From assembly GCA_029262055.1 (NCBI GenBank), contig JAJDAD010000010.1, positions 1-64,000 of the forward strand: 64,000 nucleotides of DNA, written 5' to 3'. Under the pieces are notes generated by a model. That model searched no databases, was not told the origin of the DNA, and saw nothing but the letters and a program-made list of their open reading frames with translations. Made by a program: the position numbers and the translations under genes. Position 1 is the stretch's first letter; each line of letters opens with the position of its first letter. This DNA is from Candidatus Zhuqueibacterota bacterium. GTDB taxonomy: Bacteria > Zhuqueibacterota > Zhuqueibacteria > Oceanimicrobiales > Oceanimicrobiaceae. This document shows, piece by piece, positions 1-8,399 of the stretch.

Positions 1-1
1 C

Positions 2-3000
2 CCCAGGCTCAACACCATCTGGACGAAGTTCCAGGAGCAACGGGTGGACAGTTCGTTTCGGGTCAAAGTCAGCAGCCGCGGTATCGCCGAAATTGACGAG
101 GGCCGAAATTACGGCGATGCTCTTGCCGACTTGACGCTGGCCTATGTCGTAACGCAAGACCCGAAGTATCGCGACAAAGCGATCGCCGTCATGCTCGACC
201 TGACAAGGCAGTCGACCTGGGGCAAAAGCCTGGTCAAAGCGCACATCAGCATGGGTGTGGCATTTTGCTGGGATGTCTTGTACGACCAGCTCAGTTCCAG
301 CCAGCGCGAGAAGATCAGAAAAGCGGTTCTGTCAAAGGCGGACAACAGGGTCAACAGCGATGTTTATGCCAACGTCAACTGGACCACCTCGGTTGGGGAA
401 GGCCTTATCGGCCTGGCGTTCGACGGTGATGGCGACGCTGGTTTCAACAGCTTCGTTCGTTCCCTGCTCGCGGGTGCGAAGCGAAATTTCAAGGAAAAGG
501 ATCGCAGCGTTCTGTGGGCGCACGGCACGGATGGCTTTCCGCATCAGGGGCTGGGCTACTGGCGTAAGTACAATCACATTGGCTTGTTTTTGTCCGCACT
601 CCGGTTTAATCAGCCGGCGAATGATTGGTTTCACCTGGGCGCTGAGTTTCCGGCCAGCGAGTTTTTCAGTCAAATGGCCTACCCGCGGATTTACGCCGAT
701 GTGCAGCACCAGGATCTCGCGACCCTGACCTGGGCAGACAGCCGACAGGTCCGGAAAAAGCCTCAAGGCCAGTTTGGCAACCTGGGCGTTCTGACTTTGG
801 TGGCGTCAGAATACAAAGACGGGTACGTTCTGGATTTCATCGACTACCTGCTTACGGAAGTCGAAACAAGATTCAACCAGGAGGACTGGGCGACGTTCAT
901 CTTCTATGATGACGCCGGCATCCCACAGCGAAATTATCGCGATTTGCCACTCAGTAAATATTGGCCGGACATGGAAGCGGCCATTTTTCGCAGTGGTTGG
1001 AGCAAGGACGATCTGGTCTTCTACATGCGCTGCGGTTCGCCGGGCGGACACAGTCGCAGGCTGAAGTCACTGCAGCCCGGCGGCCACGACCACCCGGACG
1101 CAAACGGGTTTGTCCTGTTCTACGACAACGATTACTTAGCCGCCGAGGATGGTGTCTTTCCTCTGATTGGACCTGACAAGAGCAATAACAAGATTACCTA
1201 CGGCCACAATACCTTCCTGATAGACGGCGGCGGCCAGCGCGGCGACAAGACCCGTAATGTCAAGACCACTTCAGCAACTATGGACTTCCTGGACTCCGAA
1301 AACGTCGGCTACCTGCTCGGTGATGCCTCGAGCGCCTATGCCGGAATCGACAAATTCTACCGGCACGTCATTTATAACAAGGACGGCTACTTTATTGTGC
1401 TTGATGAATTGCGCGACAATGCGAAACACAAATACGAGTTCCTGCTTGGGACCGATCACCGGCACCGGATCCTCAGCCGGGGGGAGGGCGAATTTGTGAT
1501 TTCACCCACCAGCGGCAGGGCCGGGATGCCGGTCGTCTTTGTTGAGCCGCGGGCGCTGGAGAGCAGCATTGCCGCCGAGCGGCCGTACGGCATCGTAATT
1601 TCCGAAGTGGATTTGTTGCGCGTATGGCCACGGAACAGGAGTTCAGCAAGTACATTCTTCTCATTGCACTATCCCGTCGGGGTTTCGGAGCAACCGCCGC
1701 GATTCGAAAAGATCTATGACGGCAGCCGGAGCGGCATCGCGGTGAACGAGAGCGATTTCTACCTCTACAACCAAAGCCGGGCGCGCTTCAGCTTCAACAA
1801 TATCGAAACGGACGCTACGCTGTGTTACTTCAGGGAGGACACACAGGAGCCGGAATATCTGGCGGTTGCGGCAACGACTTTTTCCTATGGACCCGGTGTC
1901 GGCTTTGACGCCTCCAACCCGATTGTGGCGGCCTTTTCCGGGAAAGCCGGTACGGTTCGGCTGGCGAAGAAATTCGGCTCTGGTCGGGAAACTGAAATTA
2001 CGATCAAATATCCCGGTATCTCATCGGTGCGGGTCGATGGCCGCGAGGTGATCTTAACCGGCCGCCGGCAGGGGGCGGTTACATTCAGGCTGCAACCAAA
2101 GACACTCCGGATTGGGCCTTCCAATGCGCGGCAAACAGTCACAGACAATTACACCATTGCCATTGTGACGGACCCTGCATTACTGCAGCCGCAGCTCGCT
2201 CTCTCTATGAACGAGTTTGACTTTGGACGTGTGGTAATGTCGTCCAGCGCCGGCAAATCACTTGAAATAACCAACGCCGGCGGTGACACACTTCAAATCA
2301 AAAAACTGAGCTTTGTGGAAGATGCGGCTGGGGAATTCGGCCTGGAAGTACCTGCTGCTGGATTTGTTTTGCCTCCCGGCCAGTCTCAAAGCCTGGGGAT
2401 CATCTTCTCGCCGGCGGCTGCGGGCGTCAGGCGTGCAGCGCTGCGAATCGAAAGCAACGACCCGGACCGGAGTCTCGTCGAGATTCCACTGCTTGCTGAA
2501 GGTGTCACCGCACCGCAGCCCGGCAGCATCAGCTTTGAAGAGGTGGTGGCCGGCGGTTCATCAAAAAGCTTGCGAGTATCTACGACCGGTCCTGTGACCG
2601 GGGCGGAAGGCCGGCTGTATCTGGCGGCAGTGACAAGCCGGCAGAGGGTAAGAGTGGAAGACGTGACTGGCCTCGGGGTGAGTTGGACACCACTCGTGTC
2701 GCAGTGCTCGGGCAGGAATCGAACCGGCATTGAAATATGGTATGCTGTCGCCGGTCTGCCGCAATCCGGAGCCGTGACCGCCAGGCTGGCGAGTTCACCC
2801 ATGAACGCCGCGATTGCTGTCGCCGGATATTCGGGAGTGGATCCTGCGCAGCCTTTTGCCGAGGTCATGACGCGGAACTCCAACGGTACTCCTGGCACAT
2901 GCAGTGGCGGTATCGACGCCAATAACTACTCACTGACCGCGAATTCGGTGGCCGACGGCGCACTGCTGTTCGGCGCGGTCGCCATGCGAAATAAGGTTCA

Positions 3001-4876
3001 TTTGCCCGGCGCGGGTGTGACCGAGCGCATCGAATTTACGCAGAAGGTGGGGCGTGGGTCTGCCGGGCTGGCGCTGCTGGAAAAAGACCCGGCTGCCATT
3101 GGCGACGCTTCACTTTTTGGTTCGTTTGACGCGCCGGTGGACTGGGCTGCTGCTCTGGTGCAATTGCAGCCACTGCCCCCGGCCCCCGGTGCCGTGCTCA
3201 CTGTTCGACCTGACAGCCTGGACTTCGGTCGGGTCGTGAAGGACAGTACGTCCGGGCGCGATTTGGTCGTCCGGAACGCAGGCAGCGAGGACTTGCTTAT
3301 TTCAGAGATAAGCAAGTCCGGGACAGGCTCGGATGCTTTTCAAGTATTGCAGCAAGCAACCGGACTGGCGATCCAACCCGGAATGGAAGAGAACGTGAAT
3401 CTGGTCTTTGCGCCATCGGCAACAGGCAGGAAAGAAGCGCTGCTCACCCTTGTCAGCAACGACAAAGACAGCCCGCTGACCGTCGTTTTGCAGGGTGAAG
3501 GCATTGCACTTCCGGCTGGCCGTGTCGTGGTCTCGCCGGCGGTTCATGATTTCGGTGAGACTGTAATCGGGGCAAGCGATTCGGTTGAATTCAGCATTCG
3601 CAATGCGGGCCTAACCGAGGTTGCGGTCCTCACAACCGGCATCGGTGGTGTGGATTCTGCGGCGTTCAGCGTGGACCGGCTGACGGGATTCCAGTTGGCA
3701 CCGGGCTCGGAACGTTTTCTGAAAGTTCGTTTCGATGCGGTCTCGGCGGGAGAGAAGGCGGCCTTTCTGCACATCAGCAACGATAACGGAGAGAGTCCTC
3801 GAATCGAGATCCTGCTCTCGGCAAACGTGCTTCCCGACCTCCCGGATGACGTCGCAATCGTAAGATTTGAGGAGTCGGCCGTTGGCGGTTCTTCCAATCA
3901 ATTGCGGCTGACAACGGCAACTGCGCTCACCGGTGTATCGGGGCATCTTTATCTGGCAGCCATCACCAGCAAACCAAACGTTACCGTTCGGGAGGTCTCG
4001 GGTCTGGGACTTACCTGGACGCAGGTCGAGTCGCAGTGCTCCGGACGTAACCGCACAGGGGTTAAGGTGTGGTGGGCCGCCGGCGCCGAGGCCGGCAACG
4101 GCAGCGTCAGCGCGATCCTGGCAAGTTCTCCCCGAAACGCCGGAATGATTGTCGCGCGGTACTCCGGCGCGGACGTGACGGACCCGGTGGCGAACCTGAT
4201 GGCGGCAAACAGCAACGGACAGTTTGGATCATGCCGGAAGGGAGTTGACTCGGACAACTATTCTCTGGAGTCTACAGGCAAAAGCCCGGGGTCTTTAGTT
4301 TTCACGGCGGTGGCCATGCGCAGCCGGAGTCTCACGCCGGATTCGGCGGACGACATGCGTGGCTTCTTTGTGCAGAAAGCCGGCTTGGGCGCCGCAGGTC
4401 TGGCGATTCTGGACCGGCAGGCGGAAGCCGGCAATAACATCGAGCTAACAGGCACTTTTAACGCACCGGTAGACTGGGCTGCGTGTGCTTTTGAAATAAG
4501 ACCCAAGACAGTGACGCTTGCAGGAAAAGCGGTGGAAACAGACGCTGGCCCGCTACGCGCGACTTTGAATCATTCACCCGGTTCGCCGTTCATCCCGGAG
4601 CAGTTTTTTCTTAGCCAAAACTACCCCAATCCGTTCAATGGCAAAACCACCATTGAGTACGGTCTTTCGGCAGCGGCAACGGTGCGATTTTCAATCTACA
4701 ATATTCAAGGGCAACTGGTTTGGAGATGGGGCCCAGCCCAGAAGCAGGCGGGCATCCGGCGAGTGGTCTGGCAGGGTCGAAACAATGACGGTCTTGAAGT
4801 CAGCAGCGGCATCTACTTACTGATTCTCGAAGCAGGGCCAAACAAGCTGATCCGACGAATCACGCTGCAGCGTTAG
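2..4876 (+). CDS. Secreted heparinase II/III-like polysaccharide lyase with ASH-type repeats and type IX sorting domain (5' partial)
   Basis: The frame is open to the first base, with coding-like sequence before the first GTG (44), so the true start lies outside the window; 1624 residues are visible. The N-terminal third looks like an alpha/alpha toroid followed by a heparinase II/III domain (about 960-1700), with the family's GGHDHPDANGF and GHNTFLIDGGGQ motifs. These lyases cleave uronic-acid polysaccharides by beta-elimination. Three Ig-like choice-of-anchor D/ASH modules follow (about 2194-2515, 3180-3510, 3512-3838). They alternate with two copies of a roughly 220-residue domain (about 2522-3180 and 3850-4505) that share SQCSGRNRTG and APVDWAA motifs. 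The end (about 4590-4873, FFLSQNYPNPFN) is a FlgD-like sorting domain, implying outer-membrane export by a type IX-like system. Substrate unknown. The lyase and sorting domains are clear; the repeated domain is unnamed by me. Confidence 0.85.
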   Translation, partial: PRLNTIWTKFQEQRVDSSFRVKVSSRGIAEIDEGRNYGDALADLTLAYVVTQDPKYRDKAIAVMLDLTRQSTWGKSLVKAHISMGVAFCWDVLYDQLSSSQREKIRKAVLSKADNRVNSDVYANVNWTTSVGEGLIGLAFDGDGDAGFNSFVRSLLAGAKRNFKEKDRSVLWAHGTDGFPHQGLGYWRKYNHIGLFLSALRFNQPANDWFHLGAEFPASEFFSQMAYPRIYADVQHQDLATLTWADSRQVRKKPQGQFGNLGVLTLVASEYKDGYVLDFIDYLLTEVETRFNQEDWATFIFYDDAGIPQRNYRDLPLSKYWPDMEAAIFRSGWSKDDLVFYMRCGSPGGHSRRLKSLQPGGHDHPDANGFVLFYDNDYLAAEDGVFPLIGPDKSNNKITYGHNTFLIDGGGQRGDKTRNVKTTSATMDFLDSENVGYLLGDASSAYAGIDKFYRHVIYNKDGYFIVLDELRDNAKHKYEFLLGTDHRHRILSRGEGEFVISPTSGRAGMPVVFVEPRALESSIAAERPYGIVISEVDLLRVWPRNRSSASTFFSLHYPVGVSEQPPRFEKIYDGSRSGIAVNESDFYLYNQSRARFSFNNIETDATLCYFREDTQEPEYLAVAATTFSYGPGVGFDASNPIVAAFSGKAGTVRLAKKFGSGRETEITIKYPGISSVRVDGREVILTGRRQGAVTFRLQPKTLRIGPSNARQTVTDNYTIAIVTDPALLQPQLALSMNEFDFGRVVMSSSAGKSLEITNAGGDTLQIKKLSFVEDAAGEFGLEVPAAGFVLPPGQSQSLGIIFSPAAAGVRRAALRIESNDPDRSLVEIPLLAEGVTAPQPGSISFEEVVAGGSSKSLRVSTTGPVTGAEGRLYLAAVTSRQRVRVEDVTGLGVSWTPLVSQCSGRNRTGIEIWYAVAGLPQSGAVTARLASSPMNAAIAVAGYSGVDPAQPFAEVMTRNSNGTPGTCSGGIDANNYSLTANSVADGALLFGAVAMRNKVHLPGAGVTERIEFTQKVGRGSAGLALLEKDPAAIGDASLFGSFDAPVDWAAALVQLQPLPPAPGAVLTVRPDSLDFGRVVKDSTSGRDLVVRNAGSEDLLISEISKSGTGSDAFQVLQQATGLAIQPGMEENVNLVFAPSATGRKEALLTLVSNDKDSPLTVVLQGEGIALPAGRVVVSPAVHDFGETVIGASDSVEFSIRNAGLTEVAVLTTGIGGVDSAAFSVDRLTGFQLAPGSERFLKVRFDAVSAGEKAAFLHISNDNGESPRIEILLSANVLPDLPDDVAIVRFEESAVGGSSNQLRLTTATALTGVSGHLYLAAITSKPNVTVREVSGLGLTWTQVESQCSGRNRTGVKVWWAAGAEAGNGSVSAILASSPRNAGMIVARYSGADVTDPVANLMAANSNGQFGSCRKGVDSDNYSLESTGKSPGSLVFTAVAMRSRSLTPDSADDMRGFFVQKAGLGAAGLAILDRQAEAGNNIELTGTFNAPVDWAACAFEIRPKTVTLAGKAVETDAGPLRATLNHSPGSPFIPEQFFLSQNYPNPFNGKTTIEYGLSAAATVRFSIYNIQGQLVWRWGPAQKQAGIRRVVWQGRNNDGLEVSSGIYLLILEAGPNKLIRRITLQR
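2522..4505 (+). repeat. Two diverged copies of a ~660-bp domain-coding unit inside the lyase gene
   Basis: Unit 1 (about 2522-3180) and unit 2 (about 3850-4505) encode clearly related domains. Both contain FEE..VGGSS or FEE..AGGSS near the start, SQCSGRNRTG in the middle, an LASSP.NA segment, and an APVDWAA motif at the end. The copies differ at many positions, so this is an old internal duplication of a protein domain rather than a recent DNA repeat. Two ASH-type modules separate them. Confidence 0.8.
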
Positions 4877-5064
4877 ACTGCGTTGGGCCGCCGAGCCTGA
4901 GAGGCCGGACAAAAGACTTGCTTTTTTTTGAACCAATATATATATTCGGGTCTAATTAATCGTTTGGATGGGCTAACACGAATTTGATCGGCAATGAGAG
5001 AGAGTCGTAGCACGTTATTTCTCCTGATACGAAAATCAAAAACACCACAATTTGAGAGTTGACC

Positions 5065-5073
5065 TGCTATAAT
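5065..5073 (+). promoter_or_regulatory. Extended -10 promoter for the zinc-ribbon gene
   Basis: TGcTATAAT at 5065-5073 is a perfect extended -10 element. I see no good -35 hexamer at normal spacing, which extended -10 promoters can do without. Transcription should start near 5080. The ATG at 5072 lies inside the -10 box, so it cannot be the start codon of a transcript from this promoter. Confidence 0.6.
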
Positions 5074-5098
5074 GCACCGCTTTACGGGTGCATTTTTT
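5073..5098 (+). terminator. Small intrinsic terminator-like hairpin overlapping the -10 box
   Basis: TGCACC (5073-5078) and GGTGCA (5087-5092) form a 6-bp stem with an 8-nt loop, followed directly by six T (5093-5098). The left arm begins at the last base of the TATAAT box. Only RNA arriving from upstream would contain both arms. It may insulate the new promoter from read-through out of the lyase gene. The stem is short, so its strength is uncertain. Confidence 0.45.
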
Positions 5099-5149
5099 GT
5101 TTGTAGTTGGCCTGCTCACTTTTTGTGCGAACCTGCTTTTTGGAGGTAT

Positions 5150-5881
5150 GTGAAATTGAAAGCGAATTTGACCGGACTGGTAGAATTACAGAAAGTAGAC
5201 AGAGAGCTGCAAGCTTTGGAAGCGCTGAGAGGCGACTTGCCGCAGCAGGTTGCGCGCACAAAAGAGAAGTTGGATGGTCTCAAAGAAGAGCACTCATCAA
5301 AAAAAGTGCGTCTGGCGGACAACGGCACCGCGAAAGCGATCGCAGAAGGAGAGCTAAAGGATTTTCAAGCTAAGTTGGCAAAATATCGCGACCAACTGTA
5401 TGCGGTGACTTCGAACAGGGAGTACGATGCGATCACGGCTGAAATCGACACAGTCGAGGGGAAAATCAGCGAAACCGAAGATAAGATTCTGGCCTTTCTG
5501 GAAGAGGAAGAAGTGCTAAGTGCGGACCTGGAGACGATAGAGCCTGAGATCAAAGATATCGAATCAGAACTCGAAGATAAAGACAGCGAGCTGAAGCAGA
5601 AAATTCTGGCCACCGAAGCGGAATGCAAGTCATTTGAAGAGCAACGTTCACAGCTTGCGGCATCGGTTGACAAGAGAATCGTCTATCAATACGAGAGGAT
5701 CCGCACCGGGCTTGGCAACACCGCAGTGGCTGACCTGCGAAACGATGCCTGCAGCGGTTGCCGTTCAAATATTCCCCCACAGAAACGAGTCGAAATCAAG
5801 ATGATGAATCAACTGATTCTTTGTGAATCGTGTGGGAGGATTCTTGTTAGCACCGTTGCAGATACCGCGGTCACCACCTGA
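5150..5881 (+). CDS. C4-type zinc-ribbon coiled-coil protein (DUF164 family)
   Basis: A 243-residue protein. It is mostly a long Glu/Lys-rich coiled coil (about residues 5-180) and ends in a zinc ribbon with CSGC (in NDACSGCRSN) and CESCG as the two cysteine pairs. The layout and the NIPPQKRVEI stretch match DUF164/CdsZ proteins, thought to act as nucleic-acid-binding or chaperone-like factors; the exact role is unsettled. The frame is open from 5072, but that ATG overlaps the -10 promoter box. I therefore place the start at GTG 5150 behind GGAGG (5142-5146); TTG 5156, 9 nt from the same GGAGG, is equally possible. The gene stands alone between the lyase gene and rnpB. Confidence 0.85.
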   Translation: MKLKANLTGLVELQKVDRELQALEALRGDLPQQVARTKEKLDGLKEEHSSKKVRLADNGTAKAIAEGELKDFQAKLAKYRDQLYAVTSNREYDAITAEIDTVEGKISETEDKILAFLEEEEVLSADLETIEPEIKDIESELEDKDSELKQKILATEAECKSFEEQRSQLAASVDKRIVYQYERIRTGLGNTAVADLRNDACSGCRSNIPPQKRVEIKMMNQLILCESCGRILVSTVADTAVTT

Positions 5882-6252
5882 TTTGCTTTTACTTGCATTA
5901 GTTTTTTCTCTGCGTTCTCGGCCACTCTGCGAGGGGCAGATAGGGGAAGTCGAATGTGACTCGCGCGCAAAGGCGCAAAGAAAAACAAGACAGTCTGTTT
6001 ATCGCTAACATTTCTCACTTCGGATCTAAGGTCTTCTGAGCGCGAAGTGACGGATTGTGCGGTCAAGAAATTCATTGAAGCGCGAAGAACCTTCAATCAG
6101 TGAGGAGATTCTCCGCACACAGCCGGTCCTGGACAGAAACAGAGAATTCTGCACTGCGTGCTCAGAGTGACAGGTAAGCAACTGTTAAGAATATAGATAT
6201 ACAAGTGAGAAATATGAGTTTGCTAGTTTACGTGTCTTTTATTTCCTGATGT
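5882..6252. other. 371-bp gene-free spacer upstream of rnpB
   Basis: No supported gene. The first 120 bases carry tracts such as TCTCTGCG and GCGCAAAGGCGCAAAG, of a kind often seen as eroded dispersed repeats between bacterial genes; one window cannot prove this. The last 80 bases are A/T-rich (6181-6252) and presumably hold the rnpB promoter, but no clear pair of hexamers stands out. Confidence 0.5.
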
Positions 6253-6664
6253 CAATCCAAAGTAGTCCAGGCGATCGCGTTCCGGCTTCGGCCGGGATGA
6301 GGAAAGTCCGAACTCCACAGGGCAGGACGCTCCGTAACGCGGAGGAGGGGTGACCCTACGGAAAGTGTCACAGAAAATACACGGCCGATGGCCTGCGTGC
6401 AGGCACAGGCAAAGGTGCAATGGTGAGGTAAGAGCTCACCTTTCCGGCAGCGATGTCGGGAGTACGATAAACCCCGTCCGGAGCAAGACCAAATAGGCTT
6501 CGCTTACTTACCCTCGGGTAGGTAGTATGGTTGCCCGCCGTACACTCATCAGCGAAGCGGGTAGGTCGCTTGACCCTGTCAGCAATGGCAGGGCTAGATA
6601 AATGGTCGCCTCCCTCGCATGTTCGAGGAAGACAGAATTCGGCTTATCGGACTACTTTGGATTG
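6253..6664 (+). ncRNA. rnpB: RNase P RNA, bacterial type A
   Basis: This is the catalytic RNA of RNase P, which trims the 5' leader from tRNA precursors. Conserved core blocks are present in order: GAGGAAAGTCCGAACTCCAC near 6298, the GGGTGACCC region near 6348, ACAGAAAATAC near 6370, CCCGTCCGGAGCAAGACCAA near 6473, and the 3' block AGATAAATGGTCGCC near 6595 followed by ACAGAATTCGGCTTAT near 6632. The ends are set by helix P1: CAATCCAAAGTAGTCC (6253-6268) pairs over 16 perfect base pairs with 6649-6664. A T6 run follows, so the RNA probably ends at 6664-6670. The length of about 412 nt fits type A. Open frames inside it are not genes. Confidence 0.96.
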
Positions 6665-6670
6665 TTTTTT
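6649..6670 (+). terminator. 3' end of rnpB: P1 strand plus T-run
   Basis: The 3' strand of the 16-bp P1 helix (6649-6664) is followed directly by TTTTTT (6665-6670), so P1 probably doubles as the terminator stem. The recJ ribosome-binding site starts only 5 nt later; recJ therefore relies on read-through or on a promoter within the rnpB gene. Confidence 0.55.
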
Positions 6671-6685
6671 GTTTGGAGAATGGGT

Positions 6686-8377
6686 ATGGAGCAGCAGTGG
6701 CAAATCGTTGAGCACAGCGACGATCAACAGGTGCAGGCGTTTGCCTCCGACTTGAATTCAGCGCCTGCGTTGGCCCAGGTCATGCTAAATCGGGGCATTG
6801 CAGATGTTGACAGTGCGCGCAAGTATTTTATTCCGCGCATTGAGCATCTGCACGATCCTTTCCTGATGCAGGATATGGCTAAGGCAGTGCAGCGCCTGAC
6901 ACGCGCCTTGCAGGAAAAAGAAAAACTGCTCATCTATGGCGACTACGATGTCGATGGCGCAACTGCCACAGCCATGATGGTGCGTTTTTTTCGCAATCTT
7001 GGACATCCGACCGAATATTTTATTCCGGATCGCCTGCAGGATGGCTACGGACTCTCAAATAAAGGCATCGACCTGGCTCACAGCCAGGGTGCGAGCATCA
7101 TTGTAACCGTGGATTGCGGCATCACGGCCTGCGATGAGATCGCTTATGCCAACGAACTCGGACTCGATGTCATTGTCTGCGATCATCATCAGCCGGCGCA
7201 TGAGTTGCCGGCAGCTCACGCTGTGCTTGATCCCAAGCGCGAAGACTGCCCCTACCCGTTCAATGAGCTGGCAGGCGTGGGGGTTGCTTTCAAGCTGCTG
7301 CAGGGCTTGCAAGCCCATTTGGGGCTGGACGAAGCCAAGGTCATGGACCTGGTGTACTTTGTGGCCATGGGTTCCGCCGCCGATATTGTGCCGCTGGTGG
7401 ATGAGAACCGGGTCCTTACCAAAATCGGCCTTAGAGACATTACGCTTGGCACGGCCAATGTCGGGTTACGTTCCTTGCTTGAGATTACGGCGTTGACCGG
7501 CAGGGAAATTGGCACCGGCCAGGTTGTCTTCGTGCTGGCTCCCCGGATCAATGCCGTGGGACGGTTGGGCGACGCCAACCGGGCGGTTGAGCTACTCACC
7601 ACCGCCGACGGCGAGCGGGCGATGGCAATTGCCGCAATCCTGGAAGAGGAGAACCGCAGCCGCCGCGAAATAGATGAATCGATGCTGAACCAGGCGCTGG
7701 ACCTGTTGCAGAATACCTCGCATGAGAACGTCATCGTTTTGAACAGTGATGATTGGCATCCCGGCGTCGTAGGTATCGTCGCTTCCCGCCTGGTCGAGAA
7801 GTTCTATCGCCCGGCAATTCTGATCGCAACTGACAACGGAGAGGGCAAGGGTTCTGCGCGCAGCATTCCGGGTTTCGATATCTACCAGGCCTTGCAGAGT
7901 TGCGAAGACCTCATGATTTCCTTTGGCGGCCATAAATACGCGGCGGGCCTGAGTGTGCAAACCGAAAAAATCCCCGCCCTCAAGGCAAAGCTAAATCAGG
8001 TGGCCGGCGACATTCTTACCGAAGAGATGCTCAAACCACAACTACGAATAGACGGTGAAATCCGCTTTGGCGAAATTGACGCGTCGCTGCTGAAGTTGCT
8101 GAGAAAAATGGCGCCGTTCGGTCCACAGAACACCCGTCCGACATTTCTTTCCCGCGGACTTCAGATTGTCGGCAATCCGCGCATCGTAGGCCGGAACCAC
8201 CTGAAGTTCAAAGTACGGCAGGACGGCATCGTGATGGACGCCATCGGTTTTGACCTGGGTGACAAGCTTTACCGCATTCCTTCCGGTGAACAAAATGTAG
8301 ACTTGGTGTACGTGGTGGATGAAAATGACTTCCGGGGCCAGGTGTCAACTCAATTACGCGTAAAAGACCTGAGATAA
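6686..8377 (+). CDS. recJ: Single-stranded-DNA-specific exonuclease RecJ
   Basis: A 563-residue 5'-3' ssDNA exonuclease of the DHH superfamily, acting in recombinational repair and mismatch excision. Motifs appear in order: YGDYDVDGATATA (DHH motif I), VDCGIT, the defining CDHHQP, then the DHHA1 region with GVVGIVASRLVE, GSARSIPGFD and GGHKYAAG, and a C-terminal OB-like segment. Length is normal for RecJ. The frame is open from 6602, but that part lies inside rnpB. GGAG at 6675-6678 is 7 nt from ATG 6686, whereas ATG 6680 is only 1 nt away, so 6686 is preferred. Confidence 0.95.
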   Translation: MEQQWQIVEHSDDQQVQAFASDLNSAPALAQVMLNRGIADVDSARKYFIPRIEHLHDPFLMQDMAKAVQRLTRALQEKEKLLIYGDYDVDGATATAMMVRFFRNLGHPTEYFIPDRLQDGYGLSNKGIDLAHSQGASIIVTVDCGITACDEIAYANELGLDVIVCDHHQPAHELPAAHAVLDPKREDCPYPFNELAGVGVAFKLLQGLQAHLGLDEAKVMDLVYFVAMGSAADIVPLVDENRVLTKIGLRDITLGTANVGLRSLLEITALTGREIGTGQVVFVLAPRINAVGRLGDANRAVELLTTADGERAMAIAAILEEENRSRREIDESMLNQALDLLQNTSHENVIVLNSDDWHPGVVGIVASRLVEKFYRPAILIATDNGEGKGSARSIPGFDIYQALQSCEDLMISFGGHKYAAGLSVQTEKIPALKAKLNQVAGDILTEEMLKPQLRIDGEIRFGEIDASLLKLLRKMAPFGPQNTRPTFLSRGLQIVGNPRIVGRNHLKFKVRQDGIVMDAIGFDLGDKLYRIPSGEQNVDLVYVVDENDFRGQVSTQLRVKDLR

Positions 8378-8399
8378 GGCGGAAGGCGAGTTTTTCTTT

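Noticed and set aside
4877-4932. GGCC...GGCC followed by a T8 run as a terminator of the lyase gene
   Set aside because: The stem is only 4 bp with a large loop and the T-run begins about 20 nt after it, so it does not form a usual intrinsic terminator.
5072-5149. N-terminal extension of the zinc-ribbon protein from ATG 5072
   Set aside because: The ATG overlaps the TATAAT box and lies upstream of the expected transcript start; the extension has no family similarity.
6223-6755. Short open frames on both strands across rnpB
   Set aside because: The region is explained fully by RNase P RNA; the frames have no ribosome-binding sites or protein-like sequence.
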